Position numbers and translations under genes: made by a program. Below the pieces are notes generated by a model. That model was not told the DNA's origin. It searched no databases and worked only from the letters and a program-made list of their open reading frames with translations. DNA of 16,456 nt from Kmv34 sp964524965 (GTDB lineage: Bacteria; Aerophobota; Aerophobia; Aerophobales; B3-G15): contig CAZGDY010000027.1 of NCBI GenBank assembly GCA_964524965.1, forward strand, positions 1-16,456, in the 5' to 3' direction. The stretch's first letter is position 1. The number at the start of each line of letters is the position of its first letter. Shown here one piece after another: positions 1-7,918 of the stretch.

Positions 1-1050
1 ACTCCTAAAGAAAAACTAATTCTTCCTATTTTAAATGAGTTAAACCAGACCGGGCTACCCGACAAAGATATAACAGTAATTATTTCTCTTGGAACTCACC
101 GCTATATGACTGATAAAGAAATAAAGCAGTATTATGGTCAAGAAATAGTTAAAAGAGTTACCGTCATCAACCACCAGTGGAAGGATGAAAATAATCTAAT
201 TAAAATTGGCTCAACTCCCAGTGGGATACCTATTAGTGTAAACAAAATAGCCTGGGAAGCAGACTATTTAATAGCAACAGGAAGTATTGTCCCTCACAGT
301 CTTGCCGGATATGCGGGAGGCGGTAAAGCAGTTCAGCCAGGAATTTGTTCCTGGGAAACTACAGCAAAAACTCACCTTCTCCCAATGCATACAAATACAT
401 TTTTTAAATTAGCGGGAGACACAGAAAACGGGGTAAGAAAAGAAATGGAAGAAGTAGCAGAAATTGTTGGATTAAACTTTATTGTCAACGTAGTACTTAA
501 TGACAAAAAACAAATAGTTTATGTGGCTTCAGGCGACCAGATTAAAGCTCATCGAGAGGGAGTAAAAGTAGCAAGAAAAATTTATGAGCAGAAAATACCT
601 GCTTTAGCTGACATCGTTATAGTAAGTGCCTATCCAGCAGACATAGACTACTGGCAGGGAGGTAAACCTCTCTCTTACGCCCAAAGAGGTCTCAAAGAAA
701 AGGGAACAATTATACTGGTCGGTCATTTTCCCGATGGTATCTCCCCTACGCACCAAGAGCTGGGAAATTACAATGATAAATCTTACCAGGAAATTGAGCA
801 ATTAATTAAGGAAAATAAACTTAAAGACCTCGTTGGTGCATCTGTCATTTTTAGGCATGCTAAGATGAAAGAATACTCTGATATTATCTGTGTCTCAGAA
901 GGATTATCTTTAAAAGACAAGGAAAAACTTGGTTTCCGGCAAGCTGAAAGTGTCGAGGAAGCAATAAAAATAGCCTTCAAGAAAGAGGGAGAAAAAGCTA
1001 AAATAGGAGTAATAGATTACGGAGGCGATGTTCTTCCCGTGCTTCAATAG
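1..1050 (+). CDS. larA: LarA-family nickel-pincer 2-hydroxy-acid racemase/epimerase, 5' truncated by window edge
   Basis: The frame is open from base 1, so this is the last 349 codons of a gene that starts outside the window; LarA proteins have about 425 residues, so roughly 75 are missing. LarA enzymes racemise or epimerise 2-hydroxy acids by hydride transfer to a nickel pincer cofactor attached to a lysine. Counting from codon 1, His33 (GTHR), His99 (VPHSLAGY), Lys109 (GGGK) and His125 (KTH) have exactly the spacing of His108, His174, Lys184 and His200 of Lactiplantibacillus LarA, so the two catalytic histidines, the cofactor lysine and the nickel-binding histidine all appear to be present. 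The pincer-making genes larB, larC and larE are not in the window. The substrate is uncertain, because the family covers lactate, malate and several sugar acids. An internal ATG at 106 is not the start, since it lies after the catalytic GTHR motif. Confidence 0.93.
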   Translation, partial: TPKEKLILPILNELNQTGLPDKDITVIISLGTHRYMTDKEIKQYYGQEIVKRVTVINHQWKDENNLIKIGSTPSGIPISVNKIAWEADYLIATGSIVPHSLAGYAGGGKAVQPGICSWETTAKTHLLPMHTNTFFKLAGDTENGVRKEMEEVAEIVGLNFIVNVVLNDKKQIVYVASGDQIKAHREGVKVARKIYEQKIPALADIVIVSAYPADIDYWQGGKPLSYAQRGLKEKGTIILVGHFPDGISPTHQELGNYNDKSYQEIEQLIKENKLKDLVGASVIFRHAKMKEYSDIICVSEGLSLKDKEKLGFRQAESVEEAIKIAFKKEGEKAKIGVIDYGGDVLPVLQ

Positions 1051-1058
1051 CAAATTAA

Positions 1059-1090
1059 ATGACTCTGATTACATTTAGAGTACATCTTTT
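1059..1090 (+). terminator. weak candidate terminator after the larA-type gene
   Basis: ATGACTCT and AGAGTACAT form a stem of about 8 bp with one bulged base and a 10-nt loop, followed by CTTTT. It lies between convergent genes, where a terminator is expected, but the stem is AT-rich and the T-run short. Confidence 0.35.
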
Positions 1091-1170
1091 GGAAGGATTT
1101 ATCTAAAATTAAGTAATATTTAAAGAATTTATTTTTAAGAAAAACTTTTCTTTTATTTTACTTCAAGAAT

Positions 1171-1968
1171 TTATTTATAGAACCCTTCCCGATAAGCTTT
1201 CAGGTATTGTGTACAAAAAGGGTCCTTTCCTAAAAGTGTTTGTGAGGCATAAATAAACCCCATCATAACTTTATTTAGTGGATTTAAAATATAAGCATCC
1301 ATCCCGGCTGTCATTGTCTGTACTGTGAAAACTTGATTTAAAATCTTTCGATGAGGAAGTCCAAAAGAAACATTGCTTAATCCACAAATAATATGGACTT
1401 CGGGATATTTGCTGCTAATAAAACGTACTGTTTCCAGTACATCCAGACCAGCACAGTCTTTTGTACTGACAGGCTTTACCAATGGGTCCAGGTAGATATT
1501 ATTTTTGGAAACTCCTGCTGCTGTTAGATTCTCCACCAGCCAATGTACAATACGTATACGCTCTTCTGCGGTCTCTGGTAAACCTTTATCATCCATACAC
1601 AAAGCCACAATCTTTGCTTTGTATTTAAGGACCAGGGGTAAAATAGTTTTAAATCGTTCTTTTTCGGCAGTGATAGAGTTAATCATGGGTTGAGCGTTTT
1701 TAATTAGTTTCAATCCGGCCTCCATTGCCTGGGAATCGGGAGTATCAATACAAAGCGGCGATGTCACCGCTTTCTGAATTGTTTGCACTAACCATCCCAT
1801 AACTTCTGATTCATCACCTATCATAGTCCCACAGTTAACATCTAAATAATGAGCACCAGCTTCCACCTGCTTACGAGCTATATCTTGAATAAAGACAGCA
1901 TTTCGTTCCTTTGCAGCTAATTTAATGACTTGACGAGTAGTGTTGATTAACTCTCCCACAATCAGCAT
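1171..1968 (-). CDS. methyltetrahydrofolate:corrinoid methyltransferase-like protein (AcsE/MeTr family)
   Basis: A 265-residue pterin-binding TIM barrel of the dihydropteroate synthase superfamily, the same size as AcsE. These enzymes move a methyl group between methyl-tetrahydrofolate and the cobalt of a corrinoid protein. Motifs in order: LDVNCGT (42-48), CIDTPDS (73-79, Asp75), INSITAE (96-102, Asn97), YLDPLVKPV (159-167, Asp161) and the hallmark GLSNVSFGLP (196-205, Asn199). These match the Asp75, Asn96, Asp160 and Asn199 positions of AcsE almost number for number. The minus-strand ATG has a GGGAG site 8-9 bases upstream. It is convergent with the larA-type gene and divergent from the URO-D gene. 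No corrinoid protein is encoded in the window, so it may serve the Wood-Ljungdahl pathway or take the methyl group released by a demethylating system; the neighbouring URO-D homologue favours the second reading, but this is inference. Confidence 0.9.
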   Translation of the reverse strand: MLIVGELINTTRQVIKLAAKERNAVFIQDIARKQVEAGAHYLDVNCGTMIGDESEVMGWLVQTIQKAVTSPLCIDTPDSQAMEAGLKLIKNAQPMINSITAEKERFKTILPLVLKYKAKIVALCMDDKGLPETAEERIRIVHWLVENLTAAGVSKNNIYLDPLVKPVSTKDCAGLDVLETVRFISSKYPEVHIICGLSNVSFGLPHRKILNQVFTVQTMTAGMDAYILNPLNKVMMGFIYASQTLLGKDPFCTQYLKAYREGFYK

Positions 1969-2034
1969 TTTCTATTCTCCCTGGAAAAAAATTAAGTAAA
2001 ACCAAAAACCTTTCTTCTTTTCCCTTTCTTAATT

Positions 2035-2062
2035 ATTATATCTCAACTAAAAAACTTGTTAA
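2035..2062 (-). promoter_or_regulatory. sigma70-like promoter for the methyltransferase gene
   Basis: On the minus strand TTAACA (-35) and a perfect TATAAT (-10) are separated by 16 bases, about 65-70 bases upstream of the ATG at 1968. The predicted leader is about 60 nt with no obvious structure. Confidence 0.6.
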
Positions 2063-2182
2063 GAGCTAAAATCAAATGGCTAAAGAAATAAAAATTAAGG
2101 AAAGGCATCAAATTTTTTTGAAAAAATATCAGGTTTGGTAAAATAAAAATAAGAAATTCATCTAGAAATACAAAGGAAAAAA

Positions 2183-2211
2183 TTGACGAAATTTCTAAGG
2201 TTTGATAAATT
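2183..2211 (+). promoter_or_regulatory. candidate promoter of the URO-D/UxaA/AcnX gene run
   Basis: TTGACG and TAAATT are separated by 17 bases, on the plus strand about 80 bases upstream of the preferred start of the URO-D-family gene. Divergent promoters therefore share the AT-rich interval 1969-2291. Confidence 0.45.
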
Positions 2212-2291
2212 ATGAATAGTCTTTTGGGAAAGCTAAACTATTAGTAAAATCCTAATGATCGATGAGTAAAAATGGAAAAAAGGAGAATTTA

Positions 2292-3503
2292 GTGACTCAT
2301 AGAGAGCGGTGGTTGAAGGCAGCAAGAGGAGAATCTGTAGATCAACTTCCCTGGGTACCACGCATAGATTTGTGGTATAATGTTAATTCAAGACGGGGAA
2401 CTCTTCCCTCTAAATTTAGCGCTAATGCTACTTTAGCTGAGATTTCCGATAGTATTGGGGGAGGATGTCACAAGATTGTACCCAATTTTTTACATAATCC
2501 TGATGATATTGTGGATCGAGGACTTGGTATTTACCGACATCTACGGGGAATACCTTATCTAACAGAGTTACCAAGCGATGTAACGCGGGAAGTAAAAAGA
2601 GAAAACGATATGACCACTGTGTTTTATCATACACCAGTAGGAAATATCTCTTGTAAGTTTGGCTTTACGGAAGGAATGAGACAGGCTGGGGCAAGTATTG
2701 CCTGGCTTTACGAGCACACAATCAAACAACCAAAAGATTACAAAGTTGTCGGCTATATTTTTAAGAATATAAAAATTGTTCCGGATTATAATAACTACTT
2801 AAAATTAAAGAAAGAATTAGGTGAACAAGGTGTTGCTGTTGCTTATAGCGGTTTCGGAGCAGGTCCTATGCATCATATCATGAAACACATGGACCCTAGT
2901 ATCTTCTTTTTAGAAATGTTTGATCATCCCAAAGAATTACGCCAGCTTTGCGAGGACATGGACCCTTATTTTGACCAGCTCTTTCAAGTATTAGCTGACT
3001 GTCCATCTGAAATTACCTTGTTTGGCGCTAACTACGATGAGGCTATAACCTATCCACCTTTTTTCCGTAAATATATTATGCCCTACACTCAAAAATTAGC
3101 GGAAATGCTTCACTCCAAAGGAAAACTACTCTTGATGCATTGCGATGGAGAGAACCAGGAACTTTTAGATTTATATCCCGACAGCGGAATGGATGTTGCT
3201 GAAGCTATATGTGTCAAACCTATGACCAGAGAGACTATTACTGAGATTAAGCAAGCGTTTAAAGGAAAAATTACTATTTTTGGGGGGGTGCCCTCAATAG
3301 TCCTCATGGAAGAGAGTATGTCCGATAGCAGTTTTGAAAACTTCATGAAAGACCTATTTAAAGAAATTGCCCCAGGGGAAAGATTTATTTTAGGAGTTAG
3401 CGATACCACTCCTCCTGATGCTAAGTTTGAACGATTAGAACGTATTACAGAAATGGTAGAGGATTGGGGTAAATTCCCCCTGGATATCTCAAAAATAAAA
3501 TAA
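2292..3503 (+). CDS. URO-D-family protein, probable corrinoid-dependent methyltransferase (MtaA/MtbA-like)
   Basis: A uroporphyrinogen-decarboxylase-fold protein of about 403 residues. I place the start at GTG 2292, because AAGGAG (2280-2285) lies 6 bases before it and the family-typical VTHRERWLKAARGE begins there. The in-frame ATG at 2262 has no ribosome binding site and would add ten residues. A Zn site of the type used by MtaA/MtbA methyltransferases is visible: LMHCDG (His283, Cys284) and EAICVKP (Cys307), then GGVPS and the C-terminal GVSDTTPP loop. Such proteins activate a methyl acceptor or carry out demethylation with a corrinoid protein; true HemE is shorter and sits among heme genes. 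Fourteen bases separate it from the UxaA-type gene, so it heads that operon. The methyl donor or acceptor cannot be deduced, and a non-methyltransferase role is possible because URO-D homologues are functionally diverse. Confidence 0.85.
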   Translation: MTHRERWLKAARGESVDQLPWVPRIDLWYNVNSRRGTLPSKFSANATLAEISDSIGGGCHKIVPNFLHNPDDIVDRGLGIYRHLRGIPYLTELPSDVTREVKRENDMTTVFYHTPVGNISCKFGFTEGMRQAGASIAWLYEHTIKQPKDYKVVGYIFKNIKIVPDYNNYLKLKKELGEQGVAVAYSGFGAGPMHHIMKHMDPSIFFLEMFDHPKELRQLCEDMDPYFDQLFQVLADCPSEITLFGANYDEAITYPPFFRKYIMPYTQKLAEMLHSKGKLLLMHCDGENQELLDLYPDSGMDVAEAICVKPMTRETITEIKQAFKGKITIFGGVPSIVLMEESMSDSSFENFMKDLFKEIAPGERFILGVSDTTPPDAKFERLERITEMVEDWGKFPLDISKIK

Positions 3504-3516
3504 TAGAGGAGGCAAA

Positions 3517-4680
3517 ATGAAATTTTACGGTTATCCAAGGCCTGACGGCAGTGTCGGCGCTAGAAATTATGTTGCCTTGATCCCCACTACTGGTTGCGTA
3601 AATCCAGTGTGCTCGCACATTGAGAAATTAATCAGGGGAACACGAACCCTTTTTCATCACCAAGGATGTTTGCATCCTCTAGCTGATACAAAACAGGTCA
3701 CCCGCACATTAATTAATCTGGGGAAAAACCCCAACGTTGCGGTAGCTCTGGTTATCGCATTAGGTTGCGAGATGGTCGAGGCTGAGGAAGTTGTAGAAGG
3801 GATCAAAGAATCAGGAAAATTAGTAGAACTAATCACGGTACATAAACTTGGTGGTATCTCTGAAACAATCTTGAAGGGAATACAACTGGCAACGAATATG
3901 GTACTTCAAGCAAGCAGTATCAGACGAGAAGAATTTGGATTAGACAAACTCTGTTTCGGAACAAAATGTGGATCATCTGACACAACCTCAGGCTTATCAT
4001 CAAATTTGGTCGTTGGAGAAGTTTGCAAAATGATGACGGAAGGCGGGGGAGTATTTATCCAGGGCGAAATTTGCGACATAATGGGCGGTGAAAACATATT
4101 GAAAAACTTAGCTGTGGATAAAAAAGAGGGTGAAAAGATTGTTGAGTACGTGCGCGATCTCTATTTAAGAGGATCCGCTGTTGGAGCAGATGTACGGGGG
4201 TGCCAAATGACCGCCGGAAACGTAGCTGGAGGATTAACCACCCTCGTTGAAAAAGCATTGGGAGCAAACGCCAAAGGTGCAAATGTCCCGATTGTGAGTG
4301 TTCTGGACTACGCTGAAATTCCTTCCAAAGGTGCGGGAAGATACATCATGAATTTCCCTGGTCATGGTTTTGAAAACCTAACTGGTTCAGCAGCAGGGGG
4401 CGCCACAGTTCACCTGTTCACTACCGGAAGAGGAGCACCAAACGGACATCCTCTTATGCCGGTAATAAAAATTAGCGGTAATGCGAAGACAAACATTACT
4501 ATGAAAGAGCACATTGACGTAGATGTAGCCTCGATAATTGAAGAGACAGAAACAATTGAGGCGGCAGGCCAACGATTGTATGAGTACGCTATAGAAGTGG
4601 CCAGTGGCAAACTGACAAAAGCAGAAATTCTTCGCTTTGACAATCAAATGGAAATCTTAATTAAAGGACCCGTTATGTAA
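3517..4680 (+). CDS. UxaA-family lyase large subunit (altronate/galactarate dehydratase or SuyB-like)
   Basis: A 387-residue protein matching the catalytic part of the altronate/galactarate dehydratase family, which also includes sulfolactate sulfo-lyase SuyB. Motifs: GYPRPDGSVGARNYV (5-19), PTTGCVNPV (23-31), HHQGCLHP (47-54), NPNVAVALVIALGCE (71-85), KCGSSDTTSG (150-159), a GNVAGGLTTLVEKALG segment (234-249), FTTGRGAP (301-308) and IKISGN (317-322). These enzymes dehydrate sugar acids, or eliminate sulfite, with a metal (usually iron). Start ATG 3517 follows AGAGGAGG. In Escherichia coli UxaA the SAF domain is fused at the N-terminus; here it is a separate gene downstream, the reverse of the usual SAF-first order. 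Length and split design resemble SuyAB, but the sugar-acid-dehydratase motifs are at least as good a match, so the substrate is open. Confidence 0.9.
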   Translation: MKFYGYPRPDGSVGARNYVALIPTTGCVNPVCSHIEKLIRGTRTLFHHQGCLHPLADTKQVTRTLINLGKNPNVAVALVIALGCEMVEAEEVVEGIKESGKLVELITVHKLGGISETILKGIQLATNMVLQASSIRREEFGLDKLCFGTKCGSSDTTSGLSSNLVVGEVCKMMTEGGGVFIQGEICDIMGGENILKNLAVDKKEGEKIVEYVRDLYLRGSAVGADVRGCQMTAGNVAGGLTTLVEKALGANAKGANVPIVSVLDYAEIPSKGAGRYIMNFPGHGFENLTGSAAGGATVHLFTTGRGAPNGHPLMPVIKISGNAKTNITMKEHIDVDVASIIEETETIEAAGQRLYEYAIEVASGKLTKAEILRFDNQMEILIKGPVM

Positions 4681-4699
4681 TGTCCTTAGGGAGAAACGA

Positions 4700-5020
4700 A
4701 TGGTAAAATACGCAAAACTAATTGATATTAAGGATAACGTAGTAACTGTTGTTGCTGATTTGGAAAAAGAAGAACAAGTTCTTGTGAAATTTCAGGGAAA
4801 ACAAACCTTATACCGATGTAACCAGGATATCCTCTTTGGCCACAAGATTGCCATTGCTGATATCAGTCAAGATGATCCTGTGATAAAATATGGACAAATA
4901 ATTGGCAGCGCTTCTCAAAATATTAAAAAGGGTGATTGGGTACACACACACAACGTGCGAGACGATTACAAAGTTCTGGACAAAAACGCAAATCCTTTAC
5001 CTGGTCAAGAAAAAAAGTAG
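4700..5020 (+). CDS. UxaA-family lyase small subunit (SAF domain)
   Basis: A 106-residue partner of the preceding gene. The second half is the SAF domain found at the N-terminus of altronate dehydratase and as the separate SuyA subunit: FGHKIAIADI (46-55), VIKYGQIIG (61-69) and KKGDWVHTHNV (76-86), with the conserved GDWVHxHN tail. The first 40 residues form a beta-rich extension. ATG 4700 follows AGGGAG, 20 bases after the large subunit's stop, so the two are cotranscribed and very probably form one complex. The end is short and charged (PGQEKK) without further domains. Confidence 0.87.
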   Translation: MVKYAKLIDIKDNVVTVVADLEKEEQVLVKFQGKQTLYRCNQDILFGHKIAIADISQDDPVIKYGQIIGSASQNIKKGDWVHTHNVRDDYKVLDKNANPLPGQEKK

Positions 5021-5063
5021 TTCTGTTTAAATAGCTAATAACTGCTAAATTTATACGAGTAGT

Positions 5064-5085
5064 ATAGAGGCCTGATCTTCTCTAT
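5064..5085 (+). other. small hairpin in the spacer between UxaA and AcnX genes
   Basis: ATAGAG and CTCTAT pair around a 10-nt loop in the 102-bp gap between the UxaA small subunit and aconitase X genes. No T-run follows, so it is more likely an mRNA processing or stability element than a terminator. Low support. Confidence 0.25.
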
Positions 5086-5122
5086 TCGAGTTTATAAACT
5101 AATTTCAAGAAAAGGAATTGGC

Positions 5123-6379
5123 ATGATTTTAACAAAACAAGAAGAATTAATGGCAGGCGGAAAGTTTGGCCCAGGTATCGAGAAATGTATGGACATACTC
5201 ATTAAGATGGGACAAATTTTCGGTGCGAAAAAGATGATACCGGTAACAAGTGCTCATACTATGCCCAAGGAACCACCTGAACTCTTAAAAAGCATGACTA
5301 AAGGTGTTAAGCAAACAGCTGTATTTACTACCCTTCATCCCATTATGTCAGCATTTGACCCAAAAGTATGGCAGAAGATGGGTATCTCGAAGCAATTTGC
5401 TGCCCGGGAATTGGCAATGCACCAACAAAGAACCGAAGTGCACAAACGTCTTGGATTCTGCCAGACATATACCTGCCTTCCCATGTTTGCGGGTAATCTT
5501 CCTCGAAAAGACGACTGTATTTCCTGGATTGGTTCAGGAGCACAATTACTAGCTAATTCAGTTATCGGAGCCCGAACAAACCGAGACGGTACTTTAGTAA
5601 ACCTTGCCATCGCCATAACTGGGAGAGCACCTTATACGGGACTATACCTGGATGAAAATCGCTATGCTGACGTACTCGTCGTCCTTGACGGACTGAATCC
5701 TCATGATTTAAGTGATGTAGATTTCGGAGCCATTGGATATTACGTAGGAGGAATTGCTCAAAATAGGAGCATAGTAATTGATAATTTACCACGGGAACTG
5801 AGCTGGGATCAGCTGAAATATCTTATGGCACCACTTTCCACATCAGGCTCAGTAAGTATTTGTCATATTGTAGGTTTAACCCCTGAGGCACCGACCAGAG
5901 AACAAGCATTAGGGTACAAAAAACCTTCTGAAATCATATCCGTTGGAGCAAAACAAATAGCTCAGACAAAAGCATTGTATGCAATCGGAGGTCAAGAAAA
6001 AATAGATATGGTCATCCTTGGATGCCCTCACTGCTTAATTCCTGAAATAAAACACATTGCTTCTCTTCTTGAGGGAAAGAAAATTGGTAATAACCAAAAG
6101 TTCTGGATCGGTATGCCCCACCAAATATATCATTTAGCTCAAATAATGGGTTATACGAAAATAATTGAGGGAGCAGGGGGTGTTATCACACGATCGTGTA
6201 TGGCAGCAATTCCGGACTTCCCGATACCAGAGGGAGTACAAACAATTGCCACTAATAGTTTCAAGGCTGCGCATTATATCTCGCGCTTAGCAAAAGAACA
6301 AGTACACCTTGTCATAGGCACAATAGATAAATGTGTTGAGACGGCAATCACAGGAAAATGGAATGTCGATGTCGGATAA
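5123..6379 (+). CDS. aconitase X catalytic (large) subunit, DUF521
   Basis: A 418-residue aconitase X large subunit. The family comprises dehydratases such as bacterial cis-3-hydroxy-L-proline dehydratase and archaeal phosphomevalonate dehydratase, usually with an Fe-S cluster. Visible motifs: the N-terminal MILTKQEELMAGGKFGPG, IPVTSAH (39-45), YTCLPMFAGN (116-125), NSVIGARTNRDG (145-156), GCPHCLIPE (300-308) and SCMAAIP (358-364). Three cysteines expected to hold the cluster are kept: Cys118, Cys301 and Cys359. Two conserved positions differ from the usual consensus as I recall it: the DTC triad reads RSC (357-359), and the TNSGKAAHY segment has Phe380 for Gly. ATG 5123 follows AAGGA. The swivel subunit is encoded 120 bases downstream; in many bacteria the two are fused or adjacent. 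The substrate is not determined. Confidence 0.92.
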   Translation: MILTKQEELMAGGKFGPGIEKCMDILIKMGQIFGAKKMIPVTSAHTMPKEPPELLKSMTKGVKQTAVFTTLHPIMSAFDPKVWQKMGISKQFAARELAMHQQRTEVHKRLGFCQTYTCLPMFAGNLPRKDDCISWIGSGAQLLANSVIGARTNRDGTLVNLAIAITGRAPYTGLYLDENRYADVLVVLDGLNPHDLSDVDFGAIGYYVGGIAQNRSIVIDNLPRELSWDQLKYLMAPLSTSGSVSICHIVGLTPEAPTREQALGYKKPSEIISVGAKQIAQTKALYAIGGQEKIDMVILGCPHCLIPEIKHIASLLEGKKIGNNQKFWIGMPHQIYHLAQIMGYTKIIEGAGGVITRSCMAAIPDFPIPEGVQTIATNSFKAAHYISRLAKEQVHLVIGTIDKCVETAITGKWNVDVG

Positions 6380-6499
6380 TAAGCTTATTTTTATTACAAG
6401 AACAGACCAAGTGGATTAGTAAGGGATATTCCATATTCTGACAAACATTTATTTTATGCTTAAATAAGACCGTGATGTTTTAGGTTATAGGAGATTTCC

Positions 6500-6904
6500 A
6501 TGAGTTCTAATGAGCAACTAAAGGGAAGGATAATTAACAAGGGCAAAGTTGAGGGCGAAGCGTTTGTTTTAGATGTACCGTTTTCCTTTATCGGGGATTT
6601 TGATGCGCACACGGGGGCACTAACCATAAAAGACCATGCGCTTTTCGGCCAAAATATTGGGCAAAAAATCTTGGTGTGTCCAACCGGGAAAGGAGGCACA
6701 ATAGCTCCCTTCATTGCCTATCAAGCCCAACAAAGAGGTACCGCACCAAAGGCTATAATATGCAAAAAAGTAGAACCAATAATATGTGAATGTGCAATAG
6801 CCATGAACATACCGCTACTGGATTGTTTCGATAAAGATCCGATTAAAGCAATCAGCAATGGCCAACATATTTCAATTGATGCCGATAAAGTAATCCTACA
6901 TTAA
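6500..6904 (+). CDS. aconitase X swivel (small) subunit, DUF126
   Basis: A 134-residue partner of the large subunit. It opens with GRIINKGKVEGEAFVLDVP (9-27), the usual start of this swivelling domain, then FSFIGDFDAHTGA (28-40) and HALFGQNIGQKILVCPTGKGGT (46-67), and ends with IPLLD and a short beta segment. In most family members the PxGxGS motif supplies a serine equivalent to the catalytic serine of aconitase. Here the motif is PTGKGGT, with Gly66 where the first serine is expected and Thr67 next to it. ATG 6500 follows GGAG. The 120-bp gap before it is AT-rich and shows no convincing separate promoter, so cotranscription with the large subunit is likely. Confidence 0.9.
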   Translation: MSSNEQLKGRIINKGKVEGEAFVLDVPFSFIGDFDAHTGALTIKDHALFGQNIGQKILVCPTGKGGTIAPFIAYQAQQRGTAPKAIICKKVEPIICECAIAMNIPLLDCFDKDPIKAISNGQHISIDADKVILH

Positions 6905-6970
6905 AAATTGTTAAGCCAGCAACTTTTTGCTAAAATAAAAAAAAGTATTACTTAAATAGGTAATAAAAAT

Positions 6971-7756
6971 ATGAAAAAGAAAAATATTCTAATCTTATTT
7001 ACCGGTGTTTTTTTAATGTTAATAACAGGACTGCATACTGCTAAAATTGATGCCCAGCAGCTTATCATTAATTCTTTGCCAATGAATATATGTTCTGTTA
7101 TAAAATCAGATAAGCTTTTCCACATTGAAGTTGAATACCCTCAATTCGAGACGGCTGCTACGAGTTTTAACCAAACAATTGCTAATTTGATTTCTAATAA
7201 AGTGGATGGCTTTAAGAAAGAATCGCTCGATAATTGGAAAACTAAATTAGAAACTCTTTCCCCTAACCAAAAAGTACCCTCAAATCCTGAAGTACCTTTT
7301 GAATTTATTGCTTCCTGGCAACCAACTCAACTCAATAACAAATATTTAAGTTTTGTCATAAAAATTTATTACTTTACTGGTGGCGCTCATGGTAATGAGG
7401 AAATTTACGCTTTTAACTATGGAATGCTCGCAAAAAAAGAAATAGATATCAATGATTTCCTTGGCTCTTCCCAAGAAGCACTGAAAAAGATATCTGAAAT
7501 TTCAGCTCAAAATATTATGAGCCAACTTCAATCTATAGGTTGGAAGGAAGATGATAATTTAAAAGGGATGGTAAATCAAGGAACGGCACCTGTTTTCGAG
7601 AATTTTAAGAACTTTAATTTCAACAACTACAATTTAATTATTTATTTCCAAAAATATCAGGTAGCACCAGGTGCAGCGGGGTCATTAACGGTTACAATTT
7701 CAAGAAAAACTCTGGAACAAAATTCTATTAAATCAGGTTATACTATCAAAAACTAA
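6971..7756 (+). CDS. secreted DUF4163/DUF3298 domain protein
   Basis: A 261-residue exported protein of unknown function. Residues 1-29 are a signal peptide (KKK start, hydrophobic ILILFTGVFLMLITG, probable cleavage near AKIDAQ). There is no lipobox cysteine, so it is probably secreted or periplasmic. The body matches the paired DUF4163/DUF3298 domains seen in RsiV-like and other extracytoplasmic proteins, with the marker YYFTGGAHGNEE (near 134-145), KKEIDINDFL and a C-terminal VAPGAAGSLTVTI. No transmembrane anchor and no sigma-factor neighbour are present, so an anti-sigma role is not indicated. The ribosome binding site is weak (AGGT). It stands apart from the upstream catabolic genes by 66 bp. 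Confidence 0.8.
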   Translation: MKKKNILILFTGVFLMLITGLHTAKIDAQQLIINSLPMNICSVIKSDKLFHIEVEYPQFETAATSFNQTIANLISNKVDGFKKESLDNWKTKLETLSPNQKVPSNPEVPFEFIASWQPTQLNNKYLSFVIKIYYFTGGAHGNEEIYAFNYGMLAKKEIDINDFLGSSQEALKKISEISAQNIMSQLQSIGWKEDDNLKGMVNQGTAPVFENFKNFNFNNYNLIIYFQKYQVAPGAAGSLTVTISRKTLEQNSIKSGYTIKN

Positions 7757-7790
7757 TCAACTCAGAAAACATAAAAATATCTTTTTTTAA

Positions 7791-7857
7791 GGAATGGTAG
7801 TTGTTTTAATTAGCAAATACAATAATGCTCTAATTAGCTTTTCTCAACTACCATTCC
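7791..7857. repeat. 13-bp perfect inverted repeat between convergent genes (possible bidirectional terminator)
   Basis: GGAATGGTAGTTG (7791-7803) is repeated exactly as its reverse complement at 7845-7857. The interior continues the symmetry imperfectly (TAATTAGCA against TGCTCTAATTA), so the whole 67 bp can fold as one long hairpin. It lies between the DUF3298 gene and the convergent RRM gene. A clear U-run follows on neither strand (ATCTTTATT on plus), so an intrinsic terminator is likely by position but not proven; a palindromic mobile element is the alternative. Confidence 0.6.
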
Positions 7858-7918
7858 ATCTTTATTACGTCTTATCACTATTTTTATCGGTATTCTATAT
7901 CCTGTGCGAAATATATGA

